Assembly: GCF_036898095.1 (NCBI RefSeq)
Contig: NC_090761.1
Location: forward strand, 42,079,671-42,143,670
Direction: 5' to 3'
From: Palaemon carinicauda
Lineage: Eukaryota; Arthropoda; Malacostraca; Decapoda; Palaemonidae
DNA length: 64,000 nt
Position 1 is the first letter of the stretch. The number at the start of each line of letters is the position of its first letter. Made by a program: the position numbers and the translations under genes. The notes under the pieces are model-generated. The model worked only from the letters and a program-made list of their open reading frames with translations. It made no database searches and was not told where the DNA came from. Of this stretch, positions 34,756 through 45,173 are shown one piece after another.

Positions 34756-35396
34756 AAGAGATTGATTGGTTGATTGATTTGAAGTTTTCTGGCATCCTGA
34801 CATCGAAGGTCATTGACACCAATATTGTTTATAATAAAGATTAAAAGAATATTCAATTAAAACCAGAGAAGTAAATATGTTATAAAAGTTAAATAGAATT
34901 CGGAAGACCTGCTTCTGAAATAAATTTAAAAATGCCACTAAAAGTAAATATGTTATAAAAGTTAAATAGCATTAAGAAGACCTGCTTCTGATATCAATTT
35001 GAAAATACCACTAGCATTGTACAACACATCATGTCCAAGGATCTTGGCCAGGATGAACCAGCCATCCAGACCTCGAGCCTCAAACAGATATCTATTTCTT
35101 AAGTTATTATAATTGGGGCATTCGATCAACAAATGCCTCACTGTTAAAGGTACCAAACAGTCGTCGCAATACGGTTAATGTTAGCCCTTCAGAAGAAACT
35201 CAAATGTCAACCATGTGTGACCAATGCGAAGACGACAAAAAGAGGTCTGACACTTTCGGGGCATTGTGTAATATCTCCACGGAGATATGATATTTGTTAC
35301 CTCTCTCATCTTATTACCATCTAGACCATCCAAGGGCTGCTGCCTGCTATTAGAAAACAATTTCCTGATGTTAGGTAGGAAATCATTAAAGGGAAT
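34756..35396 (-). pseudogene. LINE fragment (jockey-like, C-terminal domain) inside DIRS copy 2
   Basis: The - strand from 35396 reads FNDFLPNIRKLFSNSRQQPL, KCQTSFCRLRIGHTWLTFEF, then (after two stops) PYCDDCLVPLTVRHLLIECP and NYNNLRNRYLFE. The RLRIGHT--LTF---L--G--P-C--C--PLTV-H-L-ECP pattern is the classic C-terminal region of jockey-like LINEs. It ends at 34756 with the (TCAA)n 3' tail also seen at 12179. The insertion cuts the recombinase. 5'-truncated and dead. Confidence 0.85.
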
Positions 35397-35680
35397 ATGT
35401 ATTTAATGTGTCTACCCATGTTCAAAAAATTTGGTGCAATTATAAGGGCTATAGGAGGAATTTAACTTTTCCCATATTTTCAGTGGAACTTACGCAGCCC
35501 CCGGCCACATGGGTGAAAAATCCAAAAAAATTTAATGTATTAATTTATGCTCTGAATTGATTCAGGGAGTCACTTTTGGAGGTATTTAATGTGTCTGACC
35601 ATGTTTACAAAATTTGGTGTAATTATAAGGGCTATTGGAGGAATCTGACTTTTCCCATATTTCAAGTGGAAAATCCGCAA
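35395..35680 (+). repeat. Direct duplication of a ~95-bp segment
   Basis: tatttaatgtgtct-cccatg then ttcaaaaaatttggtgcaat, tataagggctataggaggaa and cttttcccatattt occur at 35399-35490 and again at 35581-35671, about 183 bp apart, with roughly 10 percent divergence. Confidence 0.85.
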
Positions 35681-35889
35681 ATTCTGTTTGGTTTACGATG
35701 TTAACATGTCAGTTCCAAGTCGTTTAGTGAGGAAACCGGGCTATTTTCTTTTTATAACCCCTTCCCCCACTCTTCAACATATCTTGCTAACTATTGCTTT
35801 CCCAGAATTTAAATAACTACCGAATTACTGTGCAAGAAGGTGAGAACTGCAGGATTACATTATATTGGAGTAAATGGAGAGCGTGGTGT

Positions 35890-37865
35890 TGTAAACTACT
35901 ACCAACTTTAATAATAAAAAGATTGGGCTATATATAGAGAAACTCCTGTTTTCTTCAGCAATGACCTTTCTTTCCACCACAAATGAATAGATAAGACGAT
36001 ATACTGTAATATATCCGACGATAATAGGGCCACTCAGTGGGAGCCAGGGATTTTAGGTGGGGAAAATTTACTGGCAAATCGATAAATAATAGTAAAACTT
36101 ACCTTTTCTTCTCTATACATTATTCTCTGAGATGCATAATAAGTCCAAGAAAAATTGAAGGAAATATGGGGATCCTTTTTTTCTATAAGTTTACCACCTA
36201 ATCAGCAAACCCCACGTAATCCCCTTCCCAAGTCCCAAAAACGTGATTATTTAACATTATTGAGATTTGTAAAAGGGTACAGAACCTAACAAACCCACCT
36301 AACCTAACATAGCAGTTCCCAGATCATAAACCCCTAGCCAGGGGGGGGGGGGGAAGCCCACACTTTTCCTTACGAATTAAATTATGTCCTAAAGCATATT
36401 CAACCGCTAGTTCAATATCACTACTAGAAAAATAATGATAAAATTCTACAAAACCAACATTGCACTGCACACACTCCGTAGGAATTGTATTTTTGTTAAA
36501 ACTAATGCCAGAAGGGCCAGCCACTGCCTTTACCATGGCTACAACAAAACGAAATACCAGTTTTCCTTAATTATTCAAAGTATTCAGTCAAAAACGGATA
36601 CCAGTGGACAACTTTATTACTCTGCTGAAATCCTAGTAAAACTTGGTTTTCAACCGAAATTGTTTGAAATTGGATTATTATTATAGAAACACACGGGACA
36701 AACTTTACTAATAAAAAATTAGGCTATATATAGGAAAACTCAAGTTTTCTTCAAAATTCACCTTTCTTTCCCTTGCAAAGGAATAGATAAGAAGAAATAC
36801 CATTTACTTGTGAATCAATAAATAATGGTAAAACTCACCTTTTCTTCTCTATACATTATTCTTTGAGATGCATAATAACTCCAAGAAAATTTGCGCAAAA
36901 TATGGGGATCCTTGGTAAAACTTCAGAAGTATACCGCACTCGATATAGTTTGTATATGAGAGATTGAACAAGATGGAATCAAATGAGGTCGCTAAGTTTT
37001 TACCTCAAATTTTTCCTAGGTCGGGAAAGACATATCCTCTATGGCAATGTTTACAGTACTTTTAATAACCCCTTTATCTTACTTTCTTACGCAAACACAA
37101 GCAGTTCCAATTACAGTATATTGGCTAAGAGCTGTGACATTATGATGTAATGGTTTCATAACCAATTACAGTAATTTATAGAAAAACATGGGAAAAATAA
37201 ACTTGTATTACAGTAAATGGTGTAGTTTCAACAAATTTGACCATTATTTCTCCATAAATAAGCCGTTCTACTGATATTGAACAGGACCCCTTCTTGAAGG
37301 ACACAGGTGGGAACGTGGGATTTTAGGTGTGCGAAAACAAGACAAAATGTGATTATAAAATGCTTGTGAGATCTGAAAAAGGGTACAGAACCTGATAAAC
37401 CCACCAAACCTGACCTAGTAGTTCCCAGGTCACAACCCCAAGCCAGGCTTGTCCCTGAACCCCCTTCCCAGATCACAAAACTTTATTATTTAACACTTTT
37501 GAGATTTGTAAAAGAGTACAGAACCTAGCAAACCTATTTAACATAACCTAGTAGTTCCCAGGTCACAACCCATAGCCAGGGGGAACAAGACCTGGTTCCT
37601 ACTCGGTGTCCCTCATTACCGTAGGACATGATCTCCATATTTTATGCAATTTTTCATGGTTTTATTGTGCGTCCCAGAGAACAATGTATAGAGAAGAAAA
37701 GGTCTAGTTTTACCATTTTTTATTGATTTGACGGTATATTTTCCCCACCTAAAACCCGAAGTTCCCACTGGGTGTCCTCATTACCGTAGGATATATTAGA
37801 ATGAATCTTATTAATTACTCATTTGCAAGGGAAATAAAGATCATTTTCGTAGAAAACAGGAGTTT

Positions 37866-37916
<51 letters not shown>

Positions 37917-38090
37917 GCAATTGTTTTATTAGTAAAGCTTGTTCCGTGTTTTACTATAATAATACTAGTTAGGTTAGGTGTGATTGTTAGGTTCTGTACC
38001 CATTTACAAATCTCAAAAGCCAAATAATCACGTTTTGTCCCGTTTTTGCACACCCGAAAACCCCAGGTTCCCATCTATGTCCTTCTAGAA
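35890..38090. repeat. Cluster of direct and inverted repeats (unknown family)
   Basis: Two modules recur. Module C ('actttaataataaaa...ggctatatata...actcctgttttctt', then 'ttttaggtggggaaaat', 'ccttttcttctctatacatt', 'atatgggga') lies at 35890-36180 (+), 36690-36916 (+) and 37612-37955 (-). Module B ('gagatttgtaaaagggtaca', 'gaacctaacaaacccaccta', 'gttcccag') lies at 36265-36352, 37350-37460 and 37490-37590 (+) and 37970-38085 (-). The outer C copies form an inverted repeat about 1.4 kb apart. No transposase frame is visible. Confidence 0.78.
37869..37914 (+). repeat. (TA)n microsatellite
   Basis: About 23 TA units expanded from the 'ggctatatata' site of the inverted C module. Confidence 0.93.
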
Positions 38091-38514
38091 TGGGTGGTCC
38101 ATATGCAGTGGAAATAAAGATCAAATCCGTTGAAAGCACACCATTTACTGAAGTAAAAGATTTTTTTTTTTAAATGTTGAAGTGTTTTTCTATAATTTTA
38201 CCAATAATATAGCGTAAATCAAGATATAATATTGTACTTCAACCAAAAAAAAGATTGTATGGTAGTAAATAATTACCGCAATTATTACAAATGACGATAA
38301 ATGTCCAGAAGGCCCCACCCATTTTCAATTATTAATGACGAAAAACGACAAAAAACCACCAGATTAGTGTTGCACATCGCATAGAAACATGAGGAAATGA
38401 ATAAAAAAGGAACTAAGACTTATTCTTACACACAAAATGTAAGCAAAAACCTACTACTACAATTATGGGGGATCCCAGTGGGAAGCGGGGTTTTTGGGTG
38501 GGGGGGGGAGAAAA

Positions 38515-38745
38515 GTGATTTTTGGGGCACTACCGAACCTAATACAACCACCTAACCTAATCTAGGGCCATGTACCCCTTCCTAGGCCTAGCGTTGCGAC
38601 ACCCCCTTAAGGCCACAGTGATTTTCGCGGCACTACCAAACCTAATAGTACAACCACCTAACCTAACCTACAGTAGGGCCCTGTACCCCTACCTAGGCCT
38701 AGCAGGGGGGGGGAAGGCTCAGCCCCCCTGCGACCCCCCTTAATG
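38515..38745 (+). repeat. Tandem pair of ~110-bp repeats with CCTAACCTAA motifs
   Basis: 'gtgatttttggggcactacc' then 'gaacctaatacaaccaccta' and 'acctaggcctagc' occur at about 38513-38605 and again at 38619-38703. The text resembles module B of the preceding cluster. Confidence 0.7.
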
Positions 38746-39481
38746 CCACTAACTAACACATCCATCACACCAAATCCAAAGTGATGATACTGCTGTATAC
38801 ATCGTTATACTACCACCATAATTATATACTCTATAAATTAATGAAGCTTACCTTAAACTGTTGGTTGATAAAGATGTGCTGCTGCTTTGAGGAAAACGTG
38901 AAGCCTTTGCGAAGGTTCCCTGACATGCAACTTAAAGTAGGAACTTGGAAGTGGCCAGCAATAACAAGACTTAGAAAAATTCTGGGAGCAAGACAAGAGT
39001 AGCGTGAGTTTATAGTCGATATTTAGACTATTATTGAATATCACTAAATTATCTCACTCGTATACCACTATTGACATACATTCCTACACATTCTAGTAAA
39101 AATACATTGAATATCACTGATATCTTCATGCGGCCCTCTCCTAGACATTAACCCAAATGACATCAAGTAGAATGACCGACATATTAAATCATATTCCCGC
39201 ATAAAGAACATGAACTATGATAATGGCTGAACTGAGTTCATTTGGGTTGTAATTTTTTTGGCCTAAACTCTTGCATTAGTAAATTAATTTGTAAAATGGT
39301 TGAATTAGCTTACAAATCATTACCTTTGGTCAATGCATTGAAATTTTCCATAATACATTAGTGAGAATAGAAAAAGTCAGCGACTTCGTAAAACACCACT
39401 TAACGATAGTCACGCGTCACGGATAAGCGAACATTAATAGCATGAGTTCAATATTCAATAAAGAAATTGAAGTGTGTGACC
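38746..39481. other. AT-rich DNA, no gene seen
   Basis: No coding frame with recognisable content. Confidence 0.55.
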
Positions 39482-39747
39482 CAGTGTTGCCAGATAGGTT
39501 AGTCTAGAAATCCCCAAAGCAACCCAAAAATCTCCATTTCCACAAATATATTTTCTTCTGATCATGTAGGCTTTGCTAATATAGAAATTATTCACTATAC
39601 TTCATATAAGTGCAAGCAAACTAATCGCAACAATTTAAAGGTTCACTGAATTTTGTTTCTTCTTCATAGAAATTTGTACAGAATATCCCCACCAGACACT
39701 CATAATTCCCAAAATCTAGGGATAAACTCCCAAGTATGGCAACACTG
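39482..39747 (+). mobile_element. MITE with CAGTGTTGCCA termini
   Basis: CAGTGTTGCCA at 39482-39492 is perfectly repeated inverted as TGGCAACACTG at 39737-39747, defining a 266-bp non-coding unit. Inner sequence also shows partial inverted similarity (tctagaaatcccc against aaaatctaggga). Flanks 'gtgtgacc' and 'ctttgacc' resemble a decayed 8-bp target duplication, which would point to a hAT-type element, but one extra base separates it from the right end. Confidence 0.65.
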
Positions 39748-40309
39748 GCTTTGACCTGTCAATGTCAGTCTCAAATTCAGTGTCTCAAACAAAAGAAGTC
39801 AGCGGGGCGTAAAAATTTAATTTACCAATATCTAGGTTGTTTTTTTCGATCAAGATGCGTAATTATGATTATTAATCACGTTGCATGAGCACCTTTACCT
39901 ACACGCAAACATGTTTGAAGTGACATGTAAATGTTCAGATATGTTTCAATATTTGTAACATCATATGAGAGATTCGGCATTGAGCAGTGGTTGAGAACGA
40001 TTGTAAAATCTATAGCATCAATATTTGGTCAAATCTAAATAACTCGCAGTGTAGACCGATTCTCATTCAATGTTTAATTTTACATTTTTCACGCGAACAA
40101 GTAAAGTATAATTCTTTTAGGAAATTACTACATTCTATTATGGTAAATATAAAACGTGTCATAATACCACAACTAACTAGAAATTAATCAATGTTTCTTT
40201 CAATCTCATGTCTGTCAAATGTTTTTTTTTTCCTTTCTTTTTTCATGATGATGACGATATGTGAGGTACAAAATGTTTGTGAAAATGATTTTTTGTTTTA
40301 CATTATTAT
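39748..40309. other. AT-rich DNA, no gene seen
   Basis: Nothing recognised. Confidence 0.55.
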
Positions 40310-40957
40310 GATTATCATTACTTGCGAAGCTATAACCATAGTTGGAAAACAGGATGCTATAAGCCCATGTGCCCCAACAGGGAAAATAGCCCAGTGAGGA
40401 AAGGAAACGAGGAAAATTGAAGTACTTTAAGTTCAGTAACATTAAACTAAATATTTCTATATAAAATATAAAAATACATTAACAAAACCAACAAGAAGAT
40501 AAATTAGATAGAATAGTGTGCCCAAGTGTACCCTCAGGCAAGAAAACTCAACTCAAGACAGTGGAAGACCATGGTACAGAGGCTTTGGCATTACCCAAGA
40601 CTAGAGAACAATGGTTTGATTTTGGAGTGTCCTTTTCCAAGAAGAGCTGCTTACCATAACTAAAGAGTCTCTTCAACCCTTGTCAAGAGGAACGTTGCCT
40701 CGGAACAGTTACAGTGCAGTAGTTAACCCTTTGGATGAAGAAGAATTGTTTGGTAATCTCAGTTATTAGGTGTACGAGGGCAGTGGAGAATCTGTAAAAA
40801 AGTATAGGCCAGGCTATTCGGTATATGTATAGGCAAAGAGAGAAAGATCCAATGTAGTACTGTTTGGCCAGTCAAATGACCCCCATAACTCTCTAGCTAT
40901 AGTATCTCAACGGGTGGCTGGTGCCCTGGCCAACCTACTAATGTACCTATATATAAT
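40310..40957 (-). mobile_element. SINE-like non-coding retroelement, inverted full-length copy
   Basis: Matches 10985-11660 over its whole length in inverted orientation: tail (attattatgattatcattac), gaagctataacca, ccccaacagggaaaatagcc, caagtgtaccctcaggcaag, gaccatggtacagaggct, ctctctagctatagtatctc, and end at about 40957 (ggtgccctggccaacctact). No coding content. Confidence 0.85.
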
Positions 40958-41834
40958 TTCATCAATCTCACTCTTTTTATCATATAGGGGAGATTATTCT
41001 GTGAAGATCGAACCATCTTTTTAAAGACCAGTAGTTATTAAGTGATATTGTGAGAGCATATTTATTATCTTTACCAGCACTATATTACACCGACCTCACC
41101 ATTCTTTTCTAAAAAGTAGTTTTCATTCACTTTACTTATTTTGGGTTACAATCTTGTGTCGCCCTTGATGCGCCTATTTTTTTTTTTCTTTTTTTTCACG
41201 AAAATGTGGTTTGTTGCTCCCATGATCATCTGGTTTCCTGCACTGTAATACTTCTCTTTATTCATCTTCTATTACAGGGAAGCTCTAACAAACTCTGCCA
41301 AAAAGTAATTTCTCCAGCTGTGGGCCATCATTGGGACCTCGATATGAGGGTTTCATACTTTTTTTTTCACAGTAGAGGTGCTAATTTTAATGACAAGTCT
41401 TTGGCGAACTGGTTACTACCGACAGTTATGGAATCTGGCTTAAAATCTATAGTTTGATCATATAATATTTAAGCCACCTAAAAATGTGCGTTTCCATTAG
41501 CTTATCGTTCTTACCATTTTATCAATACAAATTACCCCTCTACACCCAAATCTGTGTTTTACAAAATTGTTAAGACAAAAAAATAACGCGAAAATCATAA
41601 GATAGAAGGTAATTTTTAATTTGAATTTTACATGGAAAAATGAAACTACATCACAAGTGCACTTCTTCTTAAATGAGGGCTTCAAGTACCTTACTATTAA
41701 GTGTTTGTATAGCATTGCACCCTTTCAACGTATTTCTAAGATTACATGAATTTTGTAAATTTTGAGTCACTAGAAATAGCAGAACATAACACTCTAGGTC
41801 TACTTAGAATCACCTGGAATGCACTGAAGCGTGT
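40958..41834. other. AT-rich DNA, no gene seen
   Basis: Short frames only, with no recognised repeat. Confidence 0.5.
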
Positions 41835-42595
41835 GACTGGTTGCGCAAGGGTGGGTGCATTGGCGCGTGCGTGAGAGTACTACATGGAAACTATTGGCGC
41901 GCGCGTGCAGACGACCATCGGCGCGCACGGAAGGCTGCATGCGCGCACTAACGATTATTGGAGCGTGCATGTGCGTACGGCCGTCGGCGCGCGTGCGTGG
42001 TAGACTGCTGGTGAGCTCATGCGCCCGCAAGACTGTTGGCGCACGTGCAGGAGACCATCGGCGCGCACAGTCACAATATTGTTGGTGCGCGAGTGGGAGA
42101 CCCTAGGCGCCCGCGCGCGCGGAACTGTTACCACGCGCTCGTGCAAGACTATTGGCGCGTGCGCGCAAGAGTATTGGCGCTTGGAAAATCATCAGTGCGC
42201 GCGCGGGAGACCACCTTCGCCTGCGCGCGCTAGCGCCAATGCTCTTGCGCGGATAATCATCGGCACGCGCGCGGGAGACCATCGGCGCCCGCGCGCGGAA
42301 GATCGTCGGCATGCGTGAGCAGAAGACTGTTGGCGCGTGCGCGCAAGAGCGTTGGCGCTCGCAGGAGGCCATAGGCACCCGCGCGCGCAAGACTATTGGC
42401 AAGTGTGCAGAAAATCATCGGGGCGCGCGCAGGAGACCATCGCCGCCCACACGCGGAAGATCGTCGGCGCACGCGCAAAGACTATTGGCGCGCGCGCGGG
42501 AGACCATCGGCACCCGCGCGCGGAAGATCGTCGGCGCTCGCGCGCATAAGACTGTCAGAGAGCGCGCGCGCAGAACTCGCACGCGAAGGTAGCGC
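41835..42595 (-). repeat. CpG-rich minisatellite, gag-like part of DIRS copy 2
   Basis: About 760 bp built from imperfect ~25-35-bp units such as 'gcgcgcgcgggagaccatcg' and 'aagactattggcgcgtgcgc', with many alternating CG runs, in sharp contrast to the AT-rich surroundings. It resembles the GC-rich gag repeats of copy 1 (30595-30990) in composition and in position relative to the right ITR. Arg/Ala/His-rich frames on both strands are consequences of the repeat. Confidence 0.75.
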
Positions 42596-42599
42596 TAGT

Positions 42600-42860
42600 A
42601 GGTTGGCAGGTCAGCTGGTAGGATGACCAGTGGCAAGACGATCAGGAACTGGGATATGCCCTTTAAAAAAGGGCGAGCATCCACTGATGGGGACCGTAAG
42701 CAGGTCTGCGTTAGAGTCCAGGACTGAAGTCCAAAGGACTTCGTTGCAGCGCAAGGTTGCACTGGTAGATCGGTAGGTCAGTTGGCAGGACGATCAGGAA
42801 CTGGGATGTGCCCTTAGGAAGGGCGAGCATCCACCGATGAGGTCCTGGTAGGTTTGCTGC
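42600..42860 (-). repeat. Diverged tandem repeats in DIRS copy 2 gag region
   Basis: 'ggcagga(t)cgatcaggaact', 'gggatatgccctttaaaaaa' and 'gggcgagcatccac' at 42625-42690 recur as 'gggatgtgcccttaggaa' and 'gggcgagcatccac' at 42793-42837. Confidence 0.75.
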
Positions 42861-42882
42861 GCTGGTAGGTCTGCTTCATTCT

Positions 42883-43235
42883 CCGAAGAGGTGTCTCTAT
42901 GAGTGGCCTCTCCCACGAACGAGAGAGGTGAATACTTCATAGAAGAGACTTGAAGACACCCGTGATGATGCCCATGAGGGCCGGTGGATCAGCAAGCTGA
43001 CCTTTAACAGTAGCGATCTTCCGAAGAGAAGTCTTTATGAGTGGCCTCTCTCGCGAACGAGAGAGGTGAACACTTTGTAGAAGAGACTAGAAGACACCCA
43101 TGATGATGCCCCTTGAGAACTGGTGGATCAGCAAGCTGACCTTAACAGTAGCGATCCTCCGAAGAGGAGTCTCTATGAGTGGCCTCTCTCGCGAACGAGA
43201 GAGGTGAACACTTCGTAGAAGAGACTTGCCAAGAC
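42883..43235 (-). repeat. 138-bp tandem repeat with perfect hairpins, ~2.6 copies
   Basis: Units start at 42883, 43021 and 43159 (ccgaagag-gtctctatgagt). The last two contain CCTCTCTCG-CGAA-CGAGAGAGG, a perfect 9-bp stem with a 4-base loop; the first has one changed base (cctctcccacgaacgagaga). The period is a multiple of three, compatible with in-frame expansion of a gag coding region on the - strand. Confidence 0.88.
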
Positions 43236-44489
43236 CGTGCTCCGCCCCTGAAGGAAGAGAAACTCAGCAACGGGGGAAAGAAGTCTGGGCAAGGCAGCAA
43301 CAAGAGTCGGAGACGATGAATTTATTAAGATGTGGGAAGTTCTCCCTCTGAAGGGAGAAACAACCTCACACCTGGGGAGGAAACTTCCCTCAGAAGGGAA
43401 GTTGTCCAACCCCTGGAGGTGAACCTCCTTTATCGTTCTAAGATGATCTGAAGTGCTGGTCATGTTGTCACGGGAATACTTCTAAGAGAAGGGATGACGC
43501 CCATGATGATGTCCTCTGAGGGACGGCAGTGACAGCAGATTTCCCACGCATGAACAGAACAGCTCTGCTTCGTTGGCACTCTTAGTCGAACGAAGAAAAA
43601 CTGCATAGTTAACTGGGAAAAATAAAATCAAATAATTATTTAACAGAACTTCCCTAGGGAGGAACTCCGAAGAGGAACCCAGAGGAAACAACATAAAATA
43701 AGTATTGCGCCGACAAAAAATTAATTATTTAACAAATTCCCTAGGAGGAAGTCTGAAGAGGGGAAAGCATAAAATTAAGTATTGCACCCTTCCTTCCCCA
43801 GTCGACATCCATGGGAGAAGGGGGGAGCGGAGTAACTGTAATAAAAACAGAATTACCATTATTTAAATCAGCTAAGAACATTCACTAATAGTCAGAACCA
43901 CTGACCCTCCGAAGGGAAGTGTTCCCCACGGAGAAAGCTGAAAAGTTAAAATATGATTATATTTTCACTAAAAATAATTGAGACAAACAATCGGAAGAGC
44001 AACCTAACCCGCGCACGGGAAAGGAGCTTCCCCAATAGTACGCTGTTGTTGTAAAGGTGAACGACCTCGAGAAGAGAGAGACCGTAGTCAATCTTTGAAA
44101 GGCCACATTCCCTTCGCTCAGAATCCAAGTTTCCCGTAGGAAAAGAGGAAAAGGGTCCAGGCGATGACGATTCCCCTGCGGCGGCCGAGTTAACGGTTAT
44201 ATGCCGACGGGAAGACCGATGGACCAGAGAGGGAGAGGTCGTTCCCCACGAAGTGGAATTGTGCTGGCCTTGCTACTACGCAAGTGTCGATGTCGTATAT
44301 GTATCACACACACAGCACAAACACTGAAAGGGAAACTTACCACATTTCTATACACATATATATACATAAACATTAAGAATGTTTTCATATATATACAAGT
44401 ATAAGAAAAAGTAAGTTAAAAGACAAAAATTAATGGCAGTCCAGAATAGGCGAGGAGAGAGGGAGGAAACAACCGCTCTCGATCCGAGC
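43236..44489 (-). pseudogene. DIRS copy 2 gag remnant
   Basis: Several short - strand frames (for example 43173-43463 and 43482-43694) lie between the repeats and the right ITR, where copy 1 has the N-terminus of gag. None keeps the Cys-rich motif of copy 1. Assignment rests mainly on position. Confidence 0.4.
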
Positions 44490-44542
44490 CAAAAGTAAAG
44501 TGACTAAATCACAGGTGTGTGAACGGGAGTGGTAGCAAGCTA
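44490..44542 (-). repeat. Right ITR of DIRS copy 2, inner part
   Basis: aaaagtaaagtgactaaatcacaggtgtgtg...gtggtagcaagcta pairs with the inner left ITR (33720-33775). The outer part continues at 45074 after the interruption. Confidence 0.82.
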
Positions 44543-44619
44543 GGAGGATTAATACTACTGGAGATGCCCTAGCTCAGATTTCTTTCCTGAACCTATGAGG
44601 CCAGCGTTTGGCCAGATTC

Positions 44620-45073
44620 ACCCGTCAGACTGTCAAATCTCGATCCCAAGTTAATCCTTCGACAGCGTACTGGAACTTAAGTCTGTTTTACTCAGACCTT
44701 TGTTTATAGCCGATAACTATTTTCTTGTGCTATTTTATTGGTGATGGCCCCTTCCTGTGATGCTTTATTAAAAAAAAAAATAATATCAAACTTTTTGCTA
44801 AACTTATTGGTGAATGCATATTTTTGAGCAAAAAATCAATGTTCTTGACAGAATTACAAATCATTACTTCTTACCGATGAAATGTAATAGATGGATTTCA
44901 AATCTTGTTGAATTTATTCGTACAACCAAGAGCAGCACAGGAAGGAGCCATCGCTAATGAAAGCACAATAATGGTTACTGTCTCTAAACAAAGGTCTGAA
45001 TAGAACTAACTACAAATTCCAATACAGTGACAGAAATTAACTTGGGGGATCAAGAACTGACAGTCTGACGGGT
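44620..45073 (-). mobile_element. Palindromic MITE carrying a THAP-exon remnant
   Basis: ACCCGTCAGACTGTC at 44620 is matched by the complement of GACAGTCTGACGGGT ending at 45073. The two arms are alike for about 145 bp: 'cccaagttaat', 'ctggaact/ttggaatt', 'cagacctttgtttatag/agag', 'gatggccccttcctgtg/gatggctccttcctgtg'. The 454-bp unit is thus nearly a foldback element. It interrupts the right ITR of DIRS copy 2. The right arm contains the start of a THAP-domain coding exon, and the left arm repeats its first codons. The parent was probably a P-like (THAP) DNA transposon. Confidence 0.75.
44875..44951 (-). pseudogene. First exon of a THAP-domain transposase (remnant)
   Basis: On the - strand ATG at 44951 reads MAPSCAALGCTNKFNKI, then TGA, then NPSITFH and two bases of Arg before a perfect donor (CG|GTAAGA). 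This matches the opening of a THAP zinc finger (Cys-x-Ala-x-x-Cys-x-Asn, then x-x-F-H-R) and the common position of the first intron. The in-frame TGA makes it dead. The remaining Cys-His ligands and the catalytic domain are absent. Confidence 0.68.
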
Positions 45074-45172
45074 AGTTAACCCTCGCTAAAATTTTAGTGG
45101 CTCGTCATTTCAGCTCCGCCGAAAGTATAACCCCTAATAAATAGCGTGGTTTGTATTCCAGTTACGGAACAA
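45074..45172 (-). repeat. Right ITR of DIRS copy 2, outer part
   Basis: agttaaccctcgctaaaatt, tggctcgtcatttcagctcc, gccgaaagtata and ggtttgtattccagttacgg pair with the left ITR at 33600-33690 and with the ICR at 33872-33912. Confidence 0.9.
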
Positions 45173-45173
45173 T

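Larger units (their letters stand above)
33567..45172 (-). mobile_element. DIRS copy 2, composite and interrupted
   Basis: Left end (33567-33775 ITR, ICR 33843-33912, recombinase fragment 34386-34755) and right end (gag-like repeats from about 41835, ITR 44490-45172) belong to the same lineage as copy 1 and match each other's ends through the ICR. RT, RNase H and most of the recombinase are missing. Between 34756 and about 41830 lie a LINE, a repeat cluster, a MITE and a SINE-like copy. It may be one element with a replaced middle or two truncated copies facing each other. The matching ITR, ICR and right-end sequences favour one element. Confidence 0.7.

Noticed and set aside
36290..38690. 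CCTAACCTAA stretches as telomeric (TTAGG)n
   Set aside because: Only two or three units at a time, always inside longer dispersed modules with other shared sequence.
41855..42626. Several 60-100-codon frames on both strands as genes
   Set aside because: All are Arg/Ala/His-rich readings of the same GC minisatellite, with no preferred frame.
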